DNA from: Oscillospiraceae bacterium
Lineage (GTDB): Bacteria > Bacillota > Clostridia > Oscillospirales > Acutalibacteraceae
Length of the DNA stretch: 48,976 bases
Assembly: GCA_015066385.1 (NCBI GenBank)
Contig: SVOJ01000020.1
Coordinates: forward strand, 1 to 48,976
Direction: 5' to 3'
Below are positions 14,136-20,079 of the stretch, piece by piece. Below the pieces are notes generated by a model. It ran no database searches. It saw only the letters and a list, made by a program, of their open reading frames with translations, and was not told the DNA's origin. Made by a program: the position numbers and the translations under genes. How positions within the stretch are numbered: position 1 is the stretch's first letter; each line of letters opens with the position of its first letter.

Positions 14136-14293
14136 TTGGCGTTCTTTCTGGGGCGGCACTATTTGCTTTTTCTGCGGAATTAGGCTCAGCTATAGGTTTT
14201 GCTTCTGGTAATGTTGCAACTGGTGTAGGAGCTGGATTGTTCTTTAATCTTTTTACTACTTTATTAGTGGAATTTTGGGAGGTTATTATATGA
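14132..14293 (+). pseudogene. Hydrophobic C-terminal remnant, possibly of a toxin-like protein
   Basis: Directly after module C the frame encodes GAALFAFSAELGSAIGFASG followed by NVATGVGAGLFFNLFTTLLV and EFWEVII, ending TGA. The glycine- and alanine-rich hydrophobic pattern looks like the tail of a membrane-active or secreted effector. There is no start with a ribosome binding site, so it appears to be the 3' end of a gene removed by the repeat. Its stop overlaps the ATG of the following membrane protein (ATATGA), the coupling typical of an upstream partner. Confidence 0.45.
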
Positions 14294-14790
14294 AACAAGT
14301 GTACAATTATCGAAAGTTTGCAACATTCTTTTATTTCTTTTCTACTTTTTGCTTTTGTTTTTTCTTTATGATATATCCGGCTTTTTTGATTTCCGAAAGA
14401 TTTAAATTGCGAATTTTAGTTGGATCATTTGCATTGATTGCAGTTATGTTTGGTCGATTTGTTCCTGAATACCTTAACAGGAAAATTGAGTTGAATAAAG
14501 AATATTGTAAGTTTACATCTTTTCGCGTTAAAAAAGTTGTGAAGCCTGTAACAATTACAACACACTATAAGGATATAATTTATATAAAAATAAAACCTTT
14601 TCCATTTATAGGTTTTCGATGTGTAAATGTGAGGATTAGTCACTATGGAAAAATAATCAAAATTAGTCCTTATTATACAAATCGCATCGAACTATTTTCA
14701 ACACTTTGTGAAAATGTACAACAATATAATCCCGATGCGGAAATTGATCCGAGGCTTATTTCTTATTTGGAAAGGAAGAAGTCAAAGTGA
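14290..14790 (+). CDS. Two-TM membrane protein, first gene of duplicated pair (copy 2)
   Basis: The 166-residue paralogue of 12994-13500 has two N-terminal membrane helices and a soluble domain ending LFSTLCENVQQYNPDAEIDP and an ERKKSK tail. The two copies differ strongly in the membrane part and agree in the C-terminal half, so the duplication is old or the N termini are under diversifying change. ATG 14290 has GGGAGG 8 bp upstream; the in-frame ATG at 14275 has none. The stop overlaps the next gene (GTGA). The DNA is very AT-rich. Function is unknown. Confidence 0.7.
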   Translation: MKQVYNYRKFATFFYFFSTFCFCFFFMIYPAFLISERFKLRILVGSFALIAVMFGRFVPEYLNRKIELNKEYCKFTSFRVKKVVKPVTITTHYKDIIYIKIKPFPFIGFRCVNVRISHYGKIIKISPYYTNRIELFSTLCENVQQYNPDAEIDPRLISYLERKKSK

Positions 14791-15056
14791 GAAAAAGGTC
14801 AAAAGGAAAGATAATCGCATATTGTTGTATTGTTTTGGTGTTTCTGTTTTTGTTTGTTGTTTATGTATTGTTTTTTAGTGGCATTTCGCAATACTCCTTT
14901 TTTCCATTTGTTTTAGGAATATTGACAACAGGTGCAATTTATATCGTCCGAGCACACGGTCAAAAACCGATTGCAATTGATCTTACGGAGAACCAAGACA
15001 ATCAGGACAATCCACAGACTACAGGCCAATCAGGGGATGGTTCTGTGATTGAGTGA
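14787..15056 (+). CDS. Small two-TM protein, second gene of duplicated pair (copy 2)
   Basis: This 89-residue paralogue of 13497-13745 starts with GTG overlapping the upstream TGA. Two membrane helices are followed by VRAHGQKPIAIDLTEN. The last nine codons (QSGDGSVIE and stop) are made entirely by repeat module D copy 4, so the repeat has replaced or extended the original C terminus. In the other copy the end is different (DEDQPSNETT). Confidence 0.65.
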   Translation: MRKRSKGKIIAYCCIVLVFLFLFVVYVLFFSGISQYSFFPFVLGILTTGAIYIVRAHGQKPIAIDLTENQDNQDNPQTTGQSGDGSVIE

Positions 15057-15062
15057 TAATTC
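15025..15062 (+). repeat. Repeat module D, copy 4, overlapping a coding end
   Basis: CCAATCAGGGGATGGTTCTG then TGATTGAGTGATAATTCGTC. It supplies the last codons and stop of the gene ending at 15056. Confidence 0.8.
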
Positions 15063-15136
15063 GTCTGTTTGCTGTAATATCATCACAAATCGATTAACTG
15101 TAATTCTCTGAAAGTCCCTAAATCCACTTTGCACAC

Positions 15137-15182
15137 ACCGCCGAGGATGATTTCAGCATCCACCGCTTTCATCTTCGGCGGT
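15137..15182. repeat. Repeat module A, copy 4
   Basis: Near-identical to 9126-9171, with the GTT-to-TTT change in the spacer. Confidence 0.9.
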
Positions 15183-15234
15183 CGTTCAAAAAGCAAGACT
15201 TGAAACAGGAAAGCTTATCACTCGCACCCCTTTT

Positions 15235-15282
15235 CTGCGCCGAATATCCTTGCAGTGGATGCTCCCACCACCCTCGGCGCAG
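15235..15282. repeat. Repeat module B, copy 3
   Basis: Same outer stem CTGCGCCGA / TCGGCGCAG as copy 2, and followed by the same GATTGAGGG sequence as copy 1. It lies in the 333-bp gap before the gene at 15390, which otherwise holds nothing I can name. Confidence 0.85.
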
Positions 15283-15389
15283 GGTAGGAATTGATTGAGG
15301 GCAGCCCAAAAACAGAACCGACCCTTATCCTGTTTTTGTTGTGCCCCGTATCCTGATAGATCTTAAAATCCTTTGAAAGGAGACGAAAA

Positions 15390-16193
15390 ATGGCTTCCGA
15401 TTTTATGAAACATCTTACAGAGATGAAAGAACTGTTGGGCGGCAAAGGGCCGTTTAAAGATCTGCATAATTTTTTACATACAGAAGAAAATCTGAAACGC
15501 TGTGAGCCGTTTGAAGAACTGAACCGAAAATATGTTGCACTCTACAGGCAATATGCCGATTCATATGCGGAACTGACGCAAGGTCTGGAAGAAAAAGCGG
15601 TGCGTGTCGAATATGCAAAAGGCGGAGAAACCTTGCACAGAGGATATTATTCTCCGAGTGTTGACGATTTGCATGTAGGCGGCGCAAGCAGAGGTCGTCT
15701 ACTCAAACGAACCCCCAAAGATGACCGTTTTGACTATCGCTATCTGTTTGATGCTGAGGATAAAATGCTTTGCGCTTGTAAATACGCAAGTTTCGGTGAT
15801 GAACGTGTACTCTATCAGACCGAGGTTTTTCTGTATCAGGGGGACAAAGTTCTGACCCTGTCATACGAAAGCAAGTACAGGGAATTGACCGTAATAACCG
15901 AATGTTTGTATGAAAACGCAAAGCTACTGCGTTATGAATATGCTTCTCTAACACCTGCTCTGAGAACAGACTCCTGCAATCAGATTGATGTTGAAGAATT
16001 ATCTTATGAAAACGGATTGATGCGCATATTGGAAAGCTATCACTATAGACCCGAACTTCATTCGCTTAATCACTGCCGACTCACCTTTGAACGGGATGCA
16101 GATGACTTTTTGTCTGCTTACACATTTGAAGAATTCGATGCCTTTGTGCAACGCCCGCCACAAAAATATCCTGTTTTGGTAAAACGAAAATAA
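15390..16193 (+). CDS. Protein of unknown function, 267 residues
   Basis: The product is soluble, rich in charged and tyrosine residues, with no signal peptide or membrane helix. An N-terminal helical part (about residues 1-70) is followed by a region of short beta-like repeats, for example YRYLFDAEDKMLCACKYASF and LSYESKYRELTVITECLYEN. This antiparallel-sheet feel is seen in some Rhs-like or immunity-type proteins, but I do not recognise a family. Start ATG 15390 has AAAGGAG 9 bp upstream. It stands alone between repeat module B and its own terminator. GC content is nearer the core than that of the small genes to its left. It is likely a real gene; no function is claimed. Confidence 0.7.
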   Translation: MASDFMKHLTEMKELLGGKGPFKDLHNFLHTEENLKRCEPFEELNRKYVALYRQYADSYAELTQGLEEKAVRVEYAKGGETLHRGYYSPSVDDLHVGGASRGRLLKRTPKDDRFDYRYLFDAEDKMLCACKYASFGDERVLYQTEVFLYQGDKVLTLSYESKYRELTVITECLYENAKLLRYEYASLTPALRTDSCNQIDVEELSYENGLMRILESYHYRPELHSLNHCRLTFERDADDFLSAYTFEEFDAFVQRPPQKYPVLVKRK

Positions 16194-16220
16194 CCGCAGA
16201 ACCGAAGATACAGATGCAGA

Positions 16221-16262
16221 ACACCGACTGCTTTCCTGATGAAGGCAGTCGGTGTTGTTTTT
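16221..16262 (+). terminator. Terminator after the 15390-16193 gene
   Basis: ACACCGACTGC and GCAGTCGGTGT form an 11-bp perfect stem followed by TGTTTTT. It shares its core stem with three other terminators in the window. Confidence 0.85.
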
Positions 16263-16295
16263 CAGTCTTTTTTTACAACGAAGATGAACTGATAA

Positions 16296-16856
16296 TTATT
16301 GCACAACAGGGGGGACATTTTTCTCTTTGTTGTTGAGAAGAGATCCTGCGAAATCAAGGAGGGCTTCAATTATTAATGTAATACCCGTAAAGCGCCAAAG
16401 GATTTCCGTTGTCTCAAACGGATCGTTGAAAATAACAACGGCACAGATGATTGCATGTAGGGTGCTGATGGCAGGAAGATACCATCTTTTCTTTTTCAGA
16501 CGGATCATGTTGACGGTTGTTTGCAATTTCTGCAAGGATGAAAGCAAAATGCAAGCACCGTACAGAATAGTCAGAACGGGAAAAACGGAAACAAACCAAT
16601 CTGCTTTCACCGTGCAGAACACACCGACAAGCAGCAGAAGAGCACCCTTAAAAAGAACTTGTTCCTTTACTGCAGTATCAATAGGTGTGCGGAAATAATG
16701 TACAAGGGATGAAAGACCGAGAATACACAGGATGACACCTGCGGCGGTAATGATGCCCGTTGTGAATGCAATCGGGTTTATCAACAGCAGAATGCCGACA
16801 ATGATCTCAAAAAAAATGACGATGTGCTCTAATGCGTGATTTTTGATCTTCTTCAT
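16296..16856 (-). CDS. HdeD-family (DUF308) membrane protein
   Basis: The 186-residue protein has about six hydrophobic helices arranged as three helical hairpins, with the DUF308 pattern IVGILLLINPIAFTTGIITA near residues 20-40 and GALLLLVGVFC in the middle. HdeD-type proteins are membrane proteins linked to acid or envelope stress in enterobacteria; their molecular role is unclear. The gene lies 21 bp downstream of the radical SAM gene and is cotranscribed with it. ATG at 16856 is preceded by GGAGAACACAA on the minus strand. Confidence 0.75.
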   Translation of the reverse strand: MKKIKNHALEHIVIFFEIIVGILLLINPIAFTTGIITAAGVILCILGLSSLVHYFRTPIDTAVKEQVLFKGALLLLVGVFCTVKADWFVSVFPVLTILYGACILLSSLQKLQTTVNMIRLKKKRWYLPAISTLHAIICAVVIFNDPFETTEILWRFTGITLIIEALLDFAGSLLNNKEKNVPPVVQ

Positions 16857-16877
16857 TTGTGTTCTCCTGTTTTGTAA

Positions 16878-18263
16878 TCAATCATATTTTGTTTTTTGTT
16901 CGTTCCACAATCTCTCGGCGGAGGGGCGCCATTGATCTGCATAAACATGACACTTTTCGCAGAGGTGTTCAACGGACTCCGGCGAAGCAAAATCCGTATT
17001 CTTTGCTTTTGTTTGCGTGACCATTTCTTTCAGTGCTTCGGGATTTTCAAGCATCGGGCAGGGTAAAAGATGGTTCTCATTGAAAGGTTGATTCCGATGA
17101 TAAGCCATAAACAGCGGGCTTTGCAGAATGTCAAGGAGTGAGGAGGAGTGGATATTTGCATTGGAGTAGTGGATGAATACGCATGGTTCTGCATCGCCCG
17201 CCGCGTTTATGTGAAAATAGTTTCTGCCGCCGGCAATACAACCGCCGACATATTTACCGTCATTCTGAAAGTCAATGGGGAAGAACGCAATGTTGCTCTT
17301 GGGAGAACGGATATGTGCAAAACGATCAATGATGTAACTGCGTTGTTCAGGGGTCGGCAGCAGTTCCGTAACGGCATCGGTACCGATGGGCATATAATGA
17401 AAATAAAAACCGAATTTTGCACCTTTTTGGGAAAGATCTGTTAAAAAAGTGTCGCTTGTAACTGCTGTGATGTTTTGAGATGTATAGCAAACGGAGATTC
17501 CGAAAAGGATGCCGTGTTTTTTCAGCAGTTCCATGGCTTGCATAACCGTTTGATAGTGACCGTCACCGCGTCGGCTGTCATTTGCACTTTGATCGCCTTC
17601 AACAGAGAGAAAAAATGCAATGTTGCCGACCTGGAGCACCTCTTTGCAGAACGAATCGTCAATGAGCGTGGCGTTGGTGTAAACGGCAAACTGCACGTCA
17701 AAATGTTTTTCTGCAAGTCTGAGAATGTCTTTTTTACGCACAAGCGGTTCACCGCCTGTCATCATGTACAAATAGATACCTAACTGTTTGCCTTGGGTAA
17801 CGATTTTGTCCATATCATCAAGGGACAACTGGTGACGGTCTCCGTATGTGCCTGCCCAACAACCTGCACAGTGCATATTGCAAGCGGATGTCGGGTCGAA
17901 CAGAATCAGCCACGGGATATTGCAGTTGTATGTACGGCGGTTCTTTTTAATCTCTTTTGATCCTCTGAAAAAAGCCTCATAGCCGAGATTCAGAAATGTA
18001 GTTTTTACCACATTCGGATGTAACTCGTTCAGTGCATGATTGATGATGTTCATCCAACGGCTGTCAGCATTGCAAATCTCAGCCGCGGCAGCGGAATATT
18101 GTTCTTCTGTCAGCCGATCTCCCCAGAAAACTTTTGCCATATCAAGAACTCTTAAAAATAAGTCTTCTCTTTCACTGGCAGTTTTGTTCAGGATATTATC
18201 AATCAGACCCGCTGCCACTTTTCTTTGAACGGAATGAGAAAGCGTTTCAAACGAATGAATCAT
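16878..18263 (-). CDS. Radical SAM protein with cysteine-rich (SPASM-like) C terminus
   Basis: The 461-residue protein has the radical SAM cluster motif C128-NMH-C132-AG-C135, which binds the 4Fe-4S that cleaves S-adenosylmethionine, and the MMTGGEP SAM-binding motif at 167-173. The C-terminal part holds further cysteines (GGCIAGG, EPCVF, PCPML, LCEKCHVY) that probably bind auxiliary Fe-S clusters. An N-terminal helical domain of about 110 residues precedes the core. The substrate is unknown. ATG 18263 follows AAAGGAAA; the frame is open to 18341, but those codons lack a start signal. It forms an operon with the DUF308 gene and is divergent from a TetR regulator, with a palindromic operator between them, so the TetR protein probably controls it. 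Confidence 0.85.
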   Translation of the reverse strand: MIHSFETLSHSVQRKVAAGLIDNILNKTASEREDLFLRVLDMAKVFWGDRLTEEQYSAAAAEICNADSRWMNIINHALNELHPNVVKTTFLNLGYEAFFRGSKEIKKNRRTYNCNIPWLILFDPTSACNMHCAGCWAGTYGDRHQLSLDDMDKIVTQGKQLGIYLYMMTGGEPLVRKKDILRLAEKHFDVQFAVYTNATLIDDSFCKEVLQVGNIAFFLSVEGDQSANDSRRGDGHYQTVMQAMELLKKHGILFGISVCYTSQNITAVTSDTFLTDLSQKGAKFGFYFHYMPIGTDAVTELLPTPEQRSYIIDRFAHIRSPKSNIAFFPIDFQNDGKYVGGCIAGGRNYFHINAAGDAEPCVFIHYSNANIHSSSLLDILQSPLFMAYHRNQPFNENHLLPCPMLENPEALKEMVTQTKAKNTDFASPESVEHLCEKCHVYADQWRPSAERLWNEQKTKYD

Positions 18264-18376
18264 AAGTAATTTCCTTTCTGTTGAATGATTGTTTTTATTG
18301 TAACTCCCACAGAAAGAAAAAGCATTGGACAAAAAACACATAGTGTCAGACTTTGTCGCATACCGTCGGTGATGTC

Positions 18377-18414
18377 TTTTTTTTGGACACTCTTTGAAAA
18401 ATGTCCAAAAAAAA
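18377..18414. promoter_or_regulatory. Palindromic operator between the radical SAM and TetR genes
   Basis: TTTTTTTTGGACA at 18377-18389 and TGTCCAAAAAAAA at 18402-18414 are perfect 13-bp inverted arms with a 12-bp spacer. This is a likely binding site for the adjacent TetR-family regulator. Confidence 0.6.
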
Positions 18415-18428
18415 ATATTTGATAAATA

Positions 18429-18457
18429 TTGATAAGAATATTTATGAATGATATAAT
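18429..18457 (+). promoter_or_regulatory. Sigma-A promoter of the riboswitch-TetR transcript
   Basis: TTGATA at 18429-18434 and TATAAT at 18452-18457 are 17 bp apart. Transcription would begin just before the conserved GGGGAGTAG of the riboswitch. Confidence 0.8.
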
Positions 18458-18462
18458 AAAAA

Positions 18463-18580
18463 ATATAGGGGAGTAGTCAGCACGGCTTCGTGCGATGATG
18501 TCAACAACATGGAACAAATCCTGGCTTCATCTGAAAAGACGAGACTTATCTGTGCAAACAGATCTGTTTCGTCTTTTTTT
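18463..18580 (+). promoter_or_regulatory. Probable yybP-ykoY (Mn2+) riboswitch with terminator
   Basis: The transcript begins with ATATAGGGGAGTAG, the 5' signature of the yybP-ykoY class. It continues with a GCACG-TTCG-like hairpin, an inner stem GATGA / TCATC that encloses TGTCAACAACATGGAACAA, and closes with GACGAGACTTAT. The closing strand is also the 5' half of a terminator, since AAGACGAGAC at 18536-18545 pairs with GTTTCGTCTT plus T-run at 18565-18580. Ligand binding that holds the aptamer closed would therefore prevent termination, an ON switch. The class is judged from remembered consensus. The mutually exclusive fold is visible. Confidence 0.6.
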
Positions 18581-18616
18581 ATTGCAAGAGTTTTGTAATA
18601 ATTAGGAGGAACAGCA

Positions 18617-19177
18617 ATGGCAGATTCCAATATAACCAAAAAAGCACTTGCCGCTGCTTTAAAAGAACTGATGATCGAAATGCAGTTCTCCAAAATCAGT
18701 GTGCGTATGATCTGTGAAAAATGCGATATGAACCGAAAAAGTTTTTATTATCACTTCAAGGACAAATATGAACTGGTCAACTGGATTTTTGATACTGAAT
18801 TTACCTCAGAAAATGCACATATTGAAGATGACTCAGGTTGGGAACGCCTTGAACGAGTATGCTGTTACTTTTTTGAGAACAAGCATTTTTACAAAAAGGT
18901 GTTTAAAATAGACGGGCAAAATTCTTTTGTGGAGCATTGCAGAGGACTGTTATTGCCACTTTTGCGTGAAAAAATTGCAAGCATCATGAACAGCAATGAT
19001 ATTCCGGATTTTTATGTCAATCTGTTGGCGGATTTTGTTCTGTGTACTGTGAAACGCTGGTTGCTTGAAAGGAATCCTCTGCAACCGCAAATATTTGTTT
19101 CTTTGTTGAAAAATCTGATCGAAAGCGGCGGTGTTTATGTGTATCGATCCACCATGGGAGACATGGGTGGGATATAA
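18617..19177 (+). CDS. TetR/AcrR-family regulator (DhaS-like C-terminal type)
   Basis: The 186-residue protein has the N-terminal TetR helix-turn-helix with ISVRMICEKCDMNRKSFYYH and FKDKYELVNWIF at about residues 27-58. The C-terminal domain, including ENKHFYKKVFKIDGQNSF and a late LLKNLIESGG, fits the DhaS-like TetR_C_8 type. ATG follows AGGAGGAACAGCA. It is transcribed behind the probable Mn2+ riboswitch and divergently from the radical SAM-DUF308 operon, with a perfect palindrome in the shared promoter region. The likely circuit is metal-dependent expression of a regulator acting on that operon. The family is clear; the ligand and targets are inferred. Confidence 0.85.
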   Translation: MADSNITKKALAAALKELMIEMQFSKISVRMICEKCDMNRKSFYYHFKDKYELVNWIFDTEFTSENAHIEDDSGWERLERVCCYFFENKHFYKKVFKIDGQNSFVEHCRGLLLPLLREKIASIMNSNDIPDFYVNLLADFVLCTVKRWLLERNPLQPQIFVSLLKNLIESGGVYVYRSTMGDMGGI

Positions 19178-19226
19178 CGGTTTGCTATACTAATGAAACC
19201 GTGTTCTGACGGACACAAGATGTGTC

Positions 19227-19255
19227 TTGACAAACAGCTTTGATTCGGGTATTAT
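19227..19255 (+). promoter_or_regulatory. Sigma-A promoter of rnpB
   Basis: TTGACA at 19227-19232 and TATTAT at 19250-19255 are 17 bp apart. The predicted start, about 7 bp downstream, coincides with the first paired base of the RNase P RNA. Confidence 0.85.
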
Positions 19256-19261
19256 GTTTCT

Positions 19262-19621
19262 GCGAGCGGAATGGGCAGTCGCGTGTGTTTTCGGATGACT
19301 TATCACCGTCCTTTTTAAGACACATGAGGAAAGTCCGGGCATCACAGAGCAGGGTAACGGCTAACGGCCGCCGAGGGTGACCTCCGGGATAGTGCAACAG
19401 AGATATACCGCCGGTTTTTCCGGTAAGGGTGGAAAGGCGAGGTAAGAGCTCACCGTGCGTTTTGGTAACAAGACGGACCTGTAAACCCTACCCGATGCAA
19501 CACCGACCGAAGTGGCTTGCTCGGCCCATACTTCAACGGGTGGCTAAAGGTTGTCGGCAACGGCAACCGAAGACAGATGATTGCCTTCAAAGACAGAACC
19601 CGGCTTACAGTTCCGGTCGCA
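19262..19621 (+). ncRNA. rnpB: RNase P RNA, class A
   Basis: RNase P RNA is the catalytic subunit that removes the 5' leader from tRNA precursors. The conserved blocks appear in order: GAGGAAAGTCCGGGC, ACAGAGCAGGGTAACGGC, CCGCCGAGGGTGACCTC, AGGTAAGGGTGGAAAGG, ACAAGACGGACCTGTAAACC, a TTGCTCGGCCC segment, AGACAGATGATTGCC and ACAGAACCCGGCTTAC. The ends pair as GCGAGCGGAA with TTCCGGTCGC to form P1. The presence of ancestral-type elements rather than the Bacillus layout makes it class A, as usual for Clostridia. A strong promoter and terminator bracket it. The 5' and 3' ends are accurate to a few bases. Confidence 0.95.
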
Positions 19622-19629
19622 CTTTTTTC

Positions 19630-19665
19630 AATCACTTCATACAATGGTATGGGGTGATTTTTTTT
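19630..19665 (+). terminator. rnpB terminator overlapping the next gene's RBS
   Basis: AATCACTTCATAC and GTATGGGGTGATT form a 13-bp stem with two G-U pairs around AATG, followed by eight T. The right arm contains GGGGTGA, the only Shine-Dalgarno-like sequence of the ORF starting at 19666. Confidence 0.85.
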
Positions 19666-20013
19666 ATGTTTACCAATCTGATGAACGCGATTGTTATTAT
19701 TTTTGCGGCAACGGGCGCGGTGTTGCTGCTCATGATTTTTCTGCAAAGGCTCATCCGACCCGACAAGGGCTCTTACAGTCTGTATGTGCATCTCAAAGAG
19801 GATGATTTTCAGAACGAAGCCGTCATCGGTTATGCCGTGCAACGCATCCGTTTTTTCGGAGAAGAAAACTGCACAAAAGTCTTTGTCTGCTGTGACGGAG
19901 TGAATGCACAGACGGTTGAACGCTTGCAAAATGCCTTTTCAATGTATGATTTTGTCCGATTTACGGGACTTGATGACGAAACAGAGCCGAAAAACGACAT
20001 TTCCTGCAAATAA
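19666..20013 (+). CDS. Small membrane-anchored protein of unknown function
   Basis: The 115-residue protein has one N-terminal membrane helix (about residues 6-28) followed by a cytosolic alpha/beta segment, including YSLYVHLKEDDFQNEAVIGY and TKVFVCCDGVNAQTVERLQN. It sits between rnpB and addB and has core-like codon use. No family is recognised. ATG 19666 directly abuts the T-run of the rnpB terminator, so translation from read-through transcripts would require melting the terminator hairpin. An internal ATG at 19681 lacks a ribosome binding site. It is probably expressed from rnpB read-through. Confidence 0.65.
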   Translation: MFTNLMNAIVIIFAATGAVLLLMIFLQRLIRPDKGSYSLYVHLKEDDFQNEAVIGYAVQRIRFFGEENCTKVFVCCDGVNAQTVERLQNAFSMYDFVRFTGLDDETEPKNDISCK

Positions 20014-20079
20014 AGTCTTTTCTTTTTGTTGTTTTTCCTGTACAATAAAAACATACTTTTTTATTGGCAGGTGATTGAA

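Noticed and set aside
8140-15282. CRISPR array
   Set aside because: The repeats are modular hairpins with gene-sized, non-unique spacers and no cas genes, so they do not form a regular repeat-spacer array.
8140-15282. Integron with attC sites
   Set aside because: No tyrosine integrase is present, the repeats lack recognisable attC core sites and one gene is in the opposite orientation. A cassette-like role is kept only as a hypothesis.
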